DNA from: Helianthus annuus
Taxonomy: Eukaryota > Streptophyta > Magnoliopsida > Asterales > Asteraceae
Direction of reading: 5' to 3'
NCBI RefSeq assembly: GCF_002127325.2
Contig: NC_035448.2
Span: 118,313,426 to 118,377,425, forward strand
Length of the DNA: 64,000 nt
Below, one piece after another: positions 10,618 through 21,234 of the stretch. How positions within the stretch are numbered: position 1 is the stretch's first letter; the number at the start of each line of letters is the position of its first letter. Below the pieces are notes generated by a model. That model saw nothing but the letters and a program-made list of their open reading frames with translations. It was not told where the DNA came from and did no database searches. The position numbers and the translations under genes are program-made.

Positions 10618-10831
10618 AAAAAAAGCTAAGTTAAAATTTTATAACAAAATTTCACAAATAAACACTTAAGTATTATTGCATACCGTGTGATTAATTTAAT
10701 ACAAAGGACAACTGAAATTTGAAACACACTAAGGTTTATTGTAACTTATTTATTTACGGGATAACTTATGTTTAGAGCTTCTGGCTTGTAGGTAATATAG
10801 GTGCTAATACTGATTCAGGGTCCTGATAGTT
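10618..10831 (-). other. Spacer between Tekay ORF a and ORF b
   Basis: AT-rich noncoding spacer, matched by 39240-39461 in copy 2. No feature seen. Confidence 0.6.
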
Positions 10832-11155
10832 TTAAAGGTTGGTGTTTACTGCTACCGTTGCTAACATATAAAGATCTGCCCATTTTTCATCTAATTTGTC
10901 TTCCCAAGGTGGATTATTGCCTATTTCCTGGGTTTCCGGATTAAACCTCACTTCCTTTGGTTGTGATTTCTTTCCTTTCTCCTGACTTTTCCTAATAATC
11001 AAACTTCTTTTATTGGGATAAAGTGGCTTTTCAAACTGTGCTTTACGGACAAATATTCCTTCATCCATATCTGCTGGGTATTTTGAGGAAGTTCCTTTTT
11101 CTTTAGGTGAAGTATCTAATTTATGATAGATAGCCGAAAGTCTTTGTTTACCCAT
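10832..11155 (-). CDS. Tekay extra ORF a upstream of gag, 107 aa, function unknown
   Basis: The first ORF after the leader, about 100 bp past the PBS on the minus strand. It starts MGKQRLSAIYHKLD and is Lys/Pro-rich. The later block VRFNPETQEIGN and PWEDKLDEKWADLYMLATV is shared with copy 2 (38939 onward). No domain is recognised. The predicted product is small, charged and soluble. Its position between leader and gag could mark a translated upstream ORF or an accessory protein. The copy 2 version is shifted out of frame after PWEDKLDE. Confidence 0.6.
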   Translation of the reverse strand: MGKQRLSAIYHKLDTSPKEKGTSSKYPADMDEGIFVRKAQFEKPLYPNKRSLIIRKSQEKGKKSQPKEVRFNPETQEIGNNPPWEDKLDEKWADLYMLATVAVNTNL

Positions 11156-11254
11156 ACTGTAACTAACAAATAGTCAGTTAATAAAACACATAATCACAGA
11201 ATGGCAATCAGTAAAATTAAGTATTTTGCTGAATACTTAATTAGCTTAAATCAG

Positions 11255-11268
11255 TGGCTCTGATACCA
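11255..11268 (-). promoter_or_regulatory. Primer binding site, initiator tRNA-Met
   Basis: On the minus strand TGGTATCAGAGCCA, eight bases after the LTR end. It is identical to the PBS of copy 2. Confidence 0.95.
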
Positions 11269-12314
11269 CCTTTTCCTGTCACGGCCCTAGCCCCGGTTTG
11301 ACCCGGTCCAGAGCCGCGGAACAGGAACCCCGTGGTATTTCATTTAGGCGACAACGGAAGTCTTTAATACAGGATCTTTTAATACTAAAAATACTCGTTT
11401 AATTTATTACATAATTTAGGGATAAAACCCTGTAATTTACAATAAAGTGATTTCACTGGGAAATCTTTATTTTACAAAACATGTTTCTTTATTTATTTAT
11501 ATTGAGCCACTTCCTTAAGCTTGTAGTGCTTCACTGCGCTTTTCCTGGACCACATCAGATCACCTGAAACATGTTTGAAAAGGGTTTTGTCAGCGGGGAA
11601 ATACTGAGTGAATCATTCTTTTGTTTAAAACATGCATTGTTATAATTTACAGTATTAAGAGCGATTACAATGTTTCTACATGTCAACCATATACCCACGG
11701 TATTTGTCACTCGACCACCCATTGGCTATCTCGTTGTCCAATGGTGTCTGTGACTATGGTCATATCACCCCTTGGCTATCTCGTTGTCCAATGGTGATGG
11801 ATTAACAAGTAATGTATACAAAACCCCACATACCGGCTGTAATGAAGACTACAAAGACTTAATCCCTGTAATTATAACTTTGAAAACAAACATGATTGTG
11901 AAAGCAAGTTTGGTAAAAGAGAATGACTCACATTGCAGATTTATGCGGGCGGAGTTTAATCTACTGATTAGCCTGTTTAACCTAATTTAAATAACAATGC
12001 ACACGAACTGGGTTAGTAACTAATACAGCATTTACGACAATTCACGAGATTAAACCCTCACAACAAATGACAAAGTGCGATACTTAAACATCCATCGAAT
12101 TAACGACGAATGACAAAGTATAAACCCAATTTGAGCAGCACTTAAACATTCGTTGGATAGTTTCAATCGATCGGACGTTGAATCGTAATAGTGATCGAGT
12201 TAATACCCGGTATCGTAGCAGCACCTCGCTATTATGAAATTATAGCTTTAACAGTGAGAATTCGTTTATAATTGAAAGTGTTTTGACAACAGAATGAAAG
12301 CTCCTGAGCTAGGC

Positions 12315-12322
12315 TATTTATA
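12315..12322 (-). promoter_or_regulatory. LTR TATA box of Tekay copy 1
   Basis: TATAAATA on the minus strand (GGCTATAAATAGCC), downstream of the GC-palindrome cluster in the direction of transcription. Confidence 0.75.
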
Positions 12323-12337
12323 GCCTGAATTTGGGTT

Positions 12338-12530
12338 TTACGCGGCCCGCGTAAACCCTTAGTTAAATCTTACGCGGCCCGCGTGGCCGCCTAGTCTACG
12401 CATAGGCTGCATGGGTCATGGGTTAGGGTTGACAGATGGGTTATACGTGGCCCAGATGCTTATCCGGATGAATTTCAAGTTGACGCGGCCCGCGTAAGGA
12501 CATGCTTAACCTTTACGCGGCCCGCCTGAA
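12338..12530 (-). repeat. ACGCGGCCCGCGT palindrome cluster in U3 of Tekay copy 1
   Basis: Four copies of acgcggcccgc(gt) lie near 12340, 12371, 12482 and 12517, with a degenerate fifth near 12446. All are within 210 bp upstream of the TATA box on the minus strand. Confidence 0.85.
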
Positions 12531-12632
12531 GACCAATTTTCTAGATTTCTTGGTTTTTGATATAGATTAGGGTTTCAGGGGTCCGAGTTTATATTTACGG
12601 GTTATTTAGGGACATTTTTGAAGGTCCTTACA

Positions 12633-13250
12633 CTAAGTGCCCAATACTGGGGTAAAGTTGGTTTCACGTATGATCAAGCTCTATTGAAGCCCTATACGAG
12701 GTAAGTGTTGTTCCCAGCCGTTGTCAAAATCGGTGGCACATGCCTGCAGCATGTCTTCAAGAGTTTGGACGGTACGTTTGGTTCGACCATTCGTTCATGG
12801 GTGCTAATTGGTGCTCATGCACGACCGTGAGCCCAATTATTTGTGCATGGCTTGCCACAAATCGGGCGCGAAACATTAGTCATAATCAGAGACAATGGGA
12901 GTCGGCTCCCCGTGCTTAGCAACTACTTCCTTTAAGTAGATGTTTACAAAAAACTTGTCGGTTTCTTTTCGGCTGAGGACATATTGGTGACTCTTGTGAT
13001 CGGTGTAAGTCGGGCAATTGGTACCGTACAAGCAGTGTCTCTTCATTTTTGAGCATGGAAGCTACCGTTCCCAATTCTAGATCGCGAGTAGTGTAGTTTT
13101 CTTGCAAATGTTGAGTTGTCGAGTTACGTAGGCAATGATTATCCTTGCGTTGTTTCAGCTTGCGATTCGAGTACTTGAATGGATGCACCGTTGCAAGCAA
13201 ATATTTCATCAATTCCTCGGACGGAATAGGATAGGATAGGAGCGCCTCAT
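12633..13250 (-). pseudogene. Relic of an older gypsy pol (integrase and RNase H)
   Basis: Minus-strand reading gives decayed integrase: VAKHG..PIVSDYD (second catalytic Asp region) at about 12830-12930, and EDML.AC.TDFDNGWEQHLP at about 12700-12770. Upstream, at 12950-13200, it gives RNase H remnants: ENYTTRDLELG and a degenerate YTDHKS region. Stops and frameshifts are frequent, and the DNA between RNase H and the integrase core is deleted. Tekay copy 1 inserted beside or within this relic at 12632. Confidence 0.75.
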
Positions 13251-14819
13251 AGCTTACCTTTCAATTGCTGGAATTGCGGATTCCTGAGCATTTTTCTAAT
13301 GCTAGGTGATACTCCTTTGAGTTTAAGCCATGAGGAATTTGTGTATGCGATCAAGAAAAGCGGGCTTTGCGACGTCAAAAGTCGCACGTTGAAAACTTAG
13401 CGTAATGCAGTTTGTGTCATAGAAGTTTTAGGGTAAGGCGTAGGAGTCGTTCGGATTCCTACTGGTTCTCGTTGCAGGTTCAGATGTCATCGAAGGAAAC
13501 AAGTGACAAATCCGTCAAGGTAGGGTAAATTTGAATGTCGTGACTAGGAAGTCGTATTGGTTGTATCGAGTTCGAAGGTCAATGCTTGTGATATCTTCCT
13601 ACCTGAGGTATCTACGGCTCGTTTCTCCTCGAGTAACGTTCGTTGAGAGTAACGCGTTCAAGTGGGTTTGTGCAGAATGGGGCGAGATTAGGGATTTCGT
13701 GGAGCATAACATGAATAGTGAAAACATGTAATAAGGGTAGTCGCATTCGATGCGTTCAATCTGAGGCAAAATATATAGGCTTTGGGATCGACAGTATGGG
13801 TTTATCTGAGGTCGAAGATATACTGGTCGTATGCTAGTTGTACGAGGTTAAAATAAAGAACGTCGTTTGCCGATAAGAAGTGTTACGTCGATATGGTTGG
13901 CATAACAAGAACTAACAAGAGAAGGATGGTCGTCGCATGGGTTTGTAGGGTTAAAGTTTACTGAAACGTCTGACAGGGTGTTTAAGCTGGGCCATGTGTG
14001 AAAGGGGAGTAATTCCTTTTGTTCCATGTTTCCTATGTGAGCTTACGATTTCTCAAATCGGTAAGTAACCAAATTTGAATGGATGGTCTAGGTCGTGTGG
14101 ATGAGTCCGAAGTAGCACTTGCGTCGTCGAGGAGTTTCAATGTGAAAATGCGAAAACATGTTTGAAAGGATATAATCAATACATCACCAATTTCAGGGTT
14201 TACGAAGTTCATTAACTAGAAGTCTTGCTTGCGGAATTCCCTAAACTAGAGGGAAAATGATTTCTGTATGAAGAAGTAAGGTTATCGCGATAAAGGAACG
14301 GCATATTTACCCAAGTCAGTAATGGGGATTAGGCATCGCCTTAAACATTAAGCATTGGTCGATACGAAAGTTTAGCGAAAGATTCTCATAACTGGAAAAG
14401 TTACCATAGGGTAACAGCTCTTGCAATGAAAGGGTAAGGTAAACGTCTAGATCATCGTGCTCGTTTGTGGGTTAACTAATTAGTGTCTCCGTCCTCCCGT
14501 GTCTCCAAATCCGTCGATTCATGGGAAAGATATCAATTTGCTGAGTTGGGGTATACGGAGGTATAAGGTTAGGTCTGGCTAATAATTTTCCGCGTAACAG
14601 AGAATTAGGAGAAATAGCTTCGTGATCGATGGGAATGCGATACGATCTTTAGCACTGCCATGAGAAGTATACACTGCGTGCGCTTTCCGTATACGAGGTA
14701 TGCAAACAGGGAATAGAGTAGCGTAGACCTACTAGGACACTTCTAGACAATTATCAAGAATCCATATCATCAGTTGAATGAGGGAACGAGCCTCACAACT
14801 TAAGTTGGGGAAAGGAAGT
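13251..14819. other. Unresolved degenerate region, probably retroelement-derived
   Basis: No convincing ORF or domain. Position and base composition (moderate GC, many CG/TA changes) suggest a decayed LTR-element interior between the pol relic and the LTR relic. A weak PPT-like stretch (acttaagttggggaaagg) at 14799-14816 precedes the presumed LTR start. Confidence 0.4.
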
Positions 14820-15119
14820 GCATGAATTAAAAGGATGTGAATGACGTTGTCGATCCTTCTAATCCTTGTTAGTTGCTTCACGTCCTACTTCTTATTCTTG
14901 GTTTTGACGTCGTTAATTCGTATACTGTTATACAAATATATATAACATTTTATATTTATTTCAAAAGACGGAATTCGGAATCTATATTTCAAACGTTTAG
15001 TATTTGAAAGTGATATAAAATAATATAATTATTTATATTTATTTCAATCGTGTTGAATCCGAATATTCTCATAAAATGAATACAGTTGTTTATATTCGTT
15101 TCAAACGTCAAGATCTCGA

Positions 15120-15120
<1 letters not shown>

Positions 15121-15202
<82 letters not shown>
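15121..15202. repeat. (TA)n tract left of the first foldback element
   Basis: About 82 bp of uninterrupted TA dinucleotides. Confidence 0.98.
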
Positions 15203-15205
<3 letters not shown>

Positions 15206-15604
15206 CTGGGTTCATTTCAGAACTCTAAATAACTACAGAACTTTCAGAACTCCTAATAAACAATCATTTTATGTATTAGTTTTTGTATTTAGGATCTTTT
15301 TATCATCTATTATATGTATTTCTTTGATTACATACATGTTAAAATTAGTTTACATATGTTTAATTGCCAAAAATATATATGTGTCATAACTAATTACATA
15401 TATGTAAAAAAACTAGTTTACATATGTGTAATTATAAAATTACATATAAAAAATGATAAAATTACTATTAACATGTATCTAATCGTAAAAATACACATAA
15501 TAAATGATAAAATTATGCTAAACATAAAAATATATAAATAAAAAGATTGTTTATTAGGAGTTTTGCGAGTTCTGTAAATATATATGGTTCTGAAATGATC
15601 CTGG

Positions 15605-15611
<7 letters not shown>
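15203..15611. mobile_element. (TA)n-embedded foldback element M1
   Basis: The ends form an imperfect inverted repeat of about 65 bp. The left reads agggctgggttcatttcag and the right, on the minus strand, agggccaggatcatttcag; both continue through aactcctaataaacaatc. Both ends merge into (TA)n tracts. The interior is AT-rich with repeated acatatgt-like motifs. No transposase is seen. The arrangement resembles Micron-type MITEs that sit in TA microsatellites. Confidence 0.85.

Positions 15612-15652
<41 letters not shown>
15612..15652. repeat. (TA)n tract between foldback elements M1 and M2
   Basis: About 40 bp of TA dinucleotides. Confidence 0.95.
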
Positions 15653-15657
<5 letters not shown>

Positions 15658-16038
15658 GGATAAGGATCATTACAGAACACTAATTATTGCGAGAACAAAA
15701 AGAACAACTCTAAATCACTAAATTTTGGGATTTAAGGTTCATATTTCTTAAATTTTATGTTTCTTACATTCATATGCGTATTATATATACATAAAAAATC
15801 ATATATTTTTCCCTACACATAGTCTACATACATGTAGGTAATTTAGCCTACACATAACCTACATGTGTGTAGGTTATTAAAAACTGAAAATTTTTAATAT
15901 TTTGTTTTAAATTATAGTGTGAGAAACAATAAATCTTACATTTATAATATTTTCATTTACTTTTTAGGATTGAAAAAATGAGTGATTCATTTTGTTCTGC
16001 GTGTTCTCGCAATATTTAGTGTTCTGCATAAAACCTTC

Positions 16039-16043
<5 letters not shown>
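15653..16043. mobile_element. (TA)n-embedded foldback element M2
   Basis: Inverted ends of about 60 bp: left cagaacactaattattgcgag and its right-hand counterpart on the minus strand cagaacactaaatattgcgag. The interior has cctacacat/acatgtagg motifs. It is flanked on both sides by (TA)n, like M1. Confidence 0.85.

Positions 16044-16109
<66 letters not shown>
16044..16109. repeat. (TA)n tract right of foldback element M2
   Basis: About 65 bp of TA dinucleotides. The ORFs here encoding poly(Tyr-Ile) are artefacts of this tract. Confidence 0.98.
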
Positions 16110-16914
16110 CGTCTTACGAAAGATATCACGCTATCATACATATATATCATTCCGAATACGCAACGTTACTTATATAGGTATATGTGTATATAATTTCATC
16201 GTACGGAAACTACGAAGAGTCGTACTACTATTCCACCCATGCCTTCTATTCGCGACGACTAACACCACTTTGTAAATATAGTTATGTTTTTATATATAAA
16301 ATATATAAACGTATATAAACACATATATCATAAATCCTTCGGAAACTAAGTCATTTCTGAGACTTAGTTTTATCCCGATTATAAACGGAATCAAATAACC
16401 GTAGAATGGTTATTTTAAATCAAGATAATAACACCTTCATAGAATCGTTGGTTGACGATTCGGTAGAGCTCAGACACGTAGTTTAGCTACGTCGTTTTAT
16501 TAGAAACTTATAAGTATTCCTTGGTAGGAATGTCATAGGTTGCACGCTAGCAAGTTCACGTTCTTGGAACGACATCACGAAATCACATTAAGCTAGCATT
16601 GCACAAGGACATCGAGGTGAGTTCATAACCCCCACCTTTTACGGTTTTGCATTTTATAAATGTTTTCAGGGGTGGAAAGACATGTAAGTTTTGCAAAAGC
16701 ACACATTATTTCGCTGAACGAAAACTCATATTTCTAAAGGAAAGACATGCAAGTTTTGCAAAAGTAAACGATATTTCGATGAATGAAATCACATATTTCC
16801 AAACCATGTTGCAGACAGAATTCAACAAACACTATGGATTATGAATGGTTTAGGCTAAACATACCGGTTTTACAAAACACACGTGTATTTTCGAAACATG
16901 CATGAGTTTTATGA

Positions 16915-17035
16915 CATGGGCTAGGCCCAATAACATTAATGACATGGGCATGGCCCAATAACACGAATGACATGGGCTAGGCCCAAAGACATGGGCTAGG
17001 CCCAATAACATAGATGACATGGGCTAGCCCAATGA
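16915..17035 (+). repeat. Tandem repeat of gacatgggctaggcccaata
   Basis: Five imperfect units of about 20-28 bp, each with a palindromic gggc(t)aggccc core, inside the decayed LTR. Confidence 0.85.
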
Positions 17036-17596
17036 CACACGTGCAAGGCACGAAGACACATGGACTTGATGGTCCACTACTCAACTAAGGGCCGTAAGGT
17101 CGCTTAAAACTGTATAGTGAAGTCCTCGCTACACATTGGAACTATAACCACCTGCTAGTTGGCCGTCTTGAGTAAAATGGTTTGGCGAGTCACTTTCTAG
17201 CACGAGGTGGGTTATAGGCTCATGCGGGCATGTTGTCTTTGTCGTACGCGGACATTGATTGTTATACAATTTTTACAAACACAAGGTTTTCAAATTACAT
17301 GCCAAAGAAAATGGTTTTGTTACATTCTCTCAACATTACTTAAACCGGTGATCAAAAAGATTTATTTTAAATCTTTTTCAAAACAAACTATGAACTCGCC
17401 AACTTTATGTTGATTTTTCGCATGTTCTTTCTCAGGTTGCATTTTTCAAACTATGGAACGGTTGGAATAGGAGAACCCATGGAAATTCGAGAATTTAGCG
17501 GGCGTTCAATTTCTAGAAGTCTTAGCTTTGATACTTCCGAGGTGCAATGAAGATACCATTCAGATCACACCGACTCTGATTTTAGCGGGTGTGACA

Positions 17597-18277
17597 CCCG
17601 CTAGGTCTGACACGAGTTCGTGTGTGTTCAACCTGAAACAGACACAAACCCGACTAGAGAAAACCAAACCCACGAATTTCATGTTAGGTCTGTGTCGTGT
17701 TTTTTTTGGTATTATCAGAAAATCACACCCCAATTTACATGTACAAACATATTAGCTAAGAAAAGCTGGTGGAGTTACTAGGTATTATATTGTTAACCCT
17801 AGGTCATGGGTTTAGATTTTGCACCACCCATGCTTTTTTTTTTCTTTTTGGGTTGCGTCTCTTGCAATTTTATTTTATTTGTTTTTTCTAAAGATACATA
17901 AAAATTAATTATAAACTTTTTGCGCGGTTTTACATCACGACTTGTTTAAATGACGATGCAACCTTTTTTTAGTTACGTTTTGATGTTTACATCTAAGTCA
18001 CCGCCACAACATATCGAACTTATGTATATATCATTTTTGCTAATGTCTAATCTAATGTTACGATTTTCTTTTATGAGTTTTTCTTTTTCGGTTGTTATAA
18101 CAATACAAGTACCATGTTGATACCATAACAAACTGAACTGATACAAACTAAATCTTTCCCGCTTCCGCGTCTAATGTTTAAACAACAAGTATTTAAATCG
18201 TATATTGGAAATGAAATAATGTTTAAAAAAATGAGTGGAAATGTAGTGTGAGAGATTTTATATATTCTCTTTCCTCC
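17597..18277. other. Intergenic, mostly featureless
   Basis: AT-rich, no supported ORF. Bases 17597-17700 repeat gtctgacacgag-like words that resemble the subterminal DNA of hAT elements, but no matching end was found. Confidence 0.4.
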
Positions 18278-18304
18278 CTCAATCCTGAATTTAGTTTACC
18301 CGGA
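18278..18304 (+). repeat. 27-bp exact direct repeat, left copy
   Basis: The same 27 bases (core cctgaatttagtttacccgg) recur exactly at 21208-21234, bracketing about 2.9 kb that includes the SDR fragment and Helitron-like repeats. Confidence 0.95.
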
Positions 18305-18319
18305 CCTGTGATGTTGCAA

Positions 18320-18425
18320 TATCAAATATTGATTAAGTGCAACCTTGGAAGCTTGATATGAATGCCATCCACATAAAAGGTTGTCACCAATTGATCCAAC
18401 CTTTAACAAAGGCCACATATGCTGT
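18320..18425 (-). pseudogene. Short-chain dehydrogenase/reductase fragment
   Basis: Minus-strand translation reads HMWPLLKVGSIGDN followed by GWHSYQASKVALNQ. This resembles plant SDR proteins of the At4g20760 type (recalled, not searched). The catalytic YxxxK pair is present as YQASK. The segment normally lying between the HMWPLLK helix and the SIGDN loop is missing, so the fragment has an internal deletion joined at a shared Val-Gly. There is no start, no Rossmann GxxxGxG motif and no C-terminus. It is probably a captured or decayed gene piece within the bracketed 2.9-kb segment. Confidence 0.75.
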
Positions 18426-18529
18426 ATTTTATAACCAATGTTCATCTTAAAATAAACTGAAACTTTGTTAACAAAATTGTTAATGTTAAGCAAGTTCCAT
18501 CCACTACAAACCAGACTAATCTTACCTTG

Positions 18530-20440
18530 GTCACCTAAATGAAACCAATTGTATTAACATCATAAGCAAGCAACAACGACAGTCTCTCTACTTTGGTCCA
18601 TGTTGTTTCGGTGTCCATATATAAATTCTCAATTGGCTAGATACAAATGCTCAATTCCTGATGTTCCCACAAAGATTCCAACTTTTCATCGACAAATTTA
18701 TACCTTCAAATAACTTTAAAAAAAATGCAATAAACATATTTGTGATAATATCAATGCAGATCCAATATGTGATGAATTCAGACTATACAAGCTATGTAGC
18801 AACTATCAAAGGGAATAAGAATTTATACCATTGATCAGAGAGTTGGTCCAATTATGTGCCATTGTGAGCCAAAAAACCGCAAAACTAATTTAGAATTGAT
18901 TGAACTGTGAGACACAAAAAAGAATAAATGGATAAATATCATTGTGCGCCTTTTTTCTCAGGCCCTCACTTTTTGTGCGTCAGGCGCCTTTGATAACCTA
19001 ATTTGCTTTCCGACCAAGATCCATGACAAAGTTATCAAGCTTAATATCACAATGCAAAAACCCATTAGAATAAACATACTCAGTTCTTGTTATTTATTTG
19101 CGGACCAAATAAATAAGATAAAAAGCCAATTAGGGGTCTAGATTACTGAGACTCTAAGGCTGGTGGGTGTGGTATAAAGCCCTTAGGGGCTTTATCACGC
19201 CATATCAGCGTCATGTCACATAGGGGGCTTTAAAGCGACTCCCTTTAACTTGCATGCACTGGTTTAAAGTCCAATATTAAACAAAATACAAAAAAAAGAG
19301 CAAAAGATTTGATTGGTTGAAAAGAATGGGCCCCCCCTGCACATGTCATTAGTGCTCGTTACTGGATAAAAACAATGCAAATATGCATAAGCAAGATAGA
19401 GGTTAAAGAAGTAAGACCTTGAATTTTGTGAGAGCCTACACTTTTCACATAATAAAAGCTAGAAAAAATAGGCCTCCTTCAAATCACAAACCAAGCAATT
19501 GTCTTTAGGAACCTCACCAAGCTTTCGACCAAATACGACATTTGAGAGTTAAGTTGAACTTCATCCAATAAATAAAAGAAAACAAAAAAGCTTATAATAA
19601 ATGAAATGAATGAAGTTAAGTCAGTATGTGTGCATTCCACGACCTATGAAGTTAACCAAATATCAAGATTTTGATTCTTCAAAAATCGGCCAACCCAAGA
19701 AATAGTTCCACTGGTTCTAATTATAAATCCACATTTCCATTTATGTCTGCTAGTTTTCTCAAATGTACTTGTTGAAAACTTGTCCTAAATTACAAATGAG
19801 AATCAATGAAAAATGGATTAAGTTTTGTAACACCAAGATAAACACTAAACATCGGAAATGTAATCGGGACCATGACAGACGGGAATCACCTTGTTCACCG
19901 GGTGTTCGGTTTCACGGCGGAATTCAAGCGCCGTCATCAAAACCTAAGGAGTCAAAACCACTCGTGTACGACGACATAAACAATGACGGTGATTGGTGGT
20001 GTAAGGCGGCGCATAACACAGCAGCTGCAGCGATGGAAACGGTGGTGGTACCAGGGATCCAGAGAAGGAAACGGAAATGATGGTGTGTGGGTTTGAATTT
20101 TGTAAATTATATCTGACACGCTTGGAGATATAGGGAAAGAGAGTTTAAAATTTAAAAATCGTTTCCCGCTTGATTAAATACAAGACTTTGTCATCCATTT
20201 AAATTAGGAAGTTACATTTAACTAAAGTATATAGATAATGTTTAATCAATTATCTTTTATTCGTAGAACCAGTGATTTAAAAACATAAAATGATTACACA
20301 GGTTTATTAATTTTACTATTTGCTTAAATAAATCTCTATAACATTTTATATCAACTTTTATACATTTTCTATGCTATATTTTTGTTTGAAATTAAGCTCA
20401 GTTCAATTGTTGGTACCAATGTAGGCTAAAGGTATTACAA
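18530..20440. other. Intergenic DNA without a recognised gene
   Basis: AT-rich. A plus-strand ORF at 19763-20080 (105 aa, ending in a basic RRKRK tail) has no recognised domain. Its 3' part (19880-20080) is less AT-rich and could be an exon piece, but nothing confirms it. Positions 19150-19260 hold a short ataaagcccttaggggctttat stem-loop. Confidence 0.5.
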
Positions 20441-20449
20441 ATGCAATAT

Positions 20450-21205
20450 TCATTTTTATAGTAAGGTATCATCTACATGTATATTTCAATCTGTACGTCA
20501 ATATTGACTAAGACTAACATCAAAACGTCGAAGCAAATAAGTAAGTCATCACGGTACCTTCGAATGTTTTTTAAACATCATAGTTTAAAATATATAAAAG
20601 AATTATAAGTTTGTGGGGAGGGGGAAAAGTGTAACTAATTATCCGTAATTTCATTAAAACTTAGGGATTTAAGTGTAATAAAATGGAGGGCTAAAATATA
20701 ATTAGTGTTTAAAAAACCAATTTACCCTCATTTTGGGGACTATCTTATAAATTAAGAAGGAAAAATTATTATTTTTTATGTATCTTAAAATGTCACTCTC
20801 TCATGCATTATAATATAGTACAAATTAATTGTTATTTTCTTCTAATCACTTGTATGTTAAAGCATTATCGACTTGTATCTTTTAATCCGTGTGTTGATAT
20901 TGAACAAGACAACTACCGAAACGTCGACAAAAATGTGTAGGTCGTCATGCTATCTTTGGATTTTTTTAACAGTATAGTTTATAAGATATGTCAAAAATAT
21001 GTAAAAAAAATTATAAGTTTATTGTGGAGGGGTGAAATAAATAGTGTTTAAAGACCAAACTACCCTCATTTTAGGGTCTTTCTATAAATAAAGAAGGAAA
21101 AAGTTCTTAATTTGGGTATTTTAAAATACCCCCCTCAGAAGGAAAAAGTTCTTAGTTTGGGTATTTTAAAATACCCCCTCAAGCATTATAATATAATATA
21201 GTATA
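20450..21205 (-). mobile_element. Helitron-like 5'-terminal repeats, two tandem copies, upstream of the kinase gene
   Basis: Two diverged copies (about 20450-20815 and 20816-21205) match the segment at 61850-62824. Shared words include gtgtaactaatta, ttaccctcattttggg/aggg and ataaataaagaaggaaaa. Each copy ends in a stretch whose reverse complement resembles a Helitron 5' end (TACTATATTATAATGC). The 5' termini point toward the kinase gene, and the second lies about 200 bp from its ATG. No Helitron 3' hairpin was found on the left. Confidence 0.65.
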
Positions 21206-21207
21206 TT

Positions 21208-21234
21208 CTCAATCCTGAATTTAGTTTACCCGGA
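21208..21234 (+). repeat. 27-bp exact direct repeat, right copy
   Basis: Identical to 18278-18304. It lies about 175 bp upstream of the kinase start codon. Confidence 0.95.

Larger units (their letters stand above)
7029..12632 (-). mobile_element. Tekay-type Ty3/gypsy element, copy 1 (5' half on minus strand)
   Basis: Read on the minus strand, this is a 5' LTR (12632 to 11277), an iMet PBS, two small ORFs, gag, zinc knuckles and the start of protease. It is cut at 7029 by the Athila insertion. The same order and near-identical protein sequence occur in copy 2 at 37366-44988, which allows each part to be identified. A hAT element (7458-8334) is nested in the protease. The remaining pol and the 3' LTR should lie to the left of the window, beyond the Athila 5' LTR. 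Confidence 0.92.
11277..12632 (-). mobile_element. 5' LTR of Tekay copy 1 (1356 bp)
   Basis: On the minus strand it runs from TGTAAGGACC to ...GGGCCGTGACA. The part from about 12210 down to 11277 (R and U5) is closely similar to the copy 2 LTR. The upstream part (U3, 12632 to about 12230) is unrelated to it. Confidence 0.9.
14820..17596 (+). mobile_element. Decayed LTR related to the large non-autonomous LTR family
   Basis: The end (17540-17596: gaggtgcaatgaagatacc ... gggtgtgaca) matches, with divergence, the minus-strand end of the LTRs at 45527 and 51488. The block with tttcaggggtggaaagacat (near 16660) matches the counterpart at 46285. Its start is estimated from the PPT-like stretch. 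No PBS follows, so this is a solo or truncated LTR. It hosts two (TA)n-flanked foldback elements. Confidence 0.6.

Noticed and set aside
15982..16275. 97-aa and 61-aa ORFs with poly(Tyr-Ile)
   Set aside because: They are translations of the (TA)n tract; no gene-like sequence around them.
18944..19141. 65-aa plus-strand ORF
   Set aside because: No domain, no splice or promoter context, composition of random AT-rich DNA.
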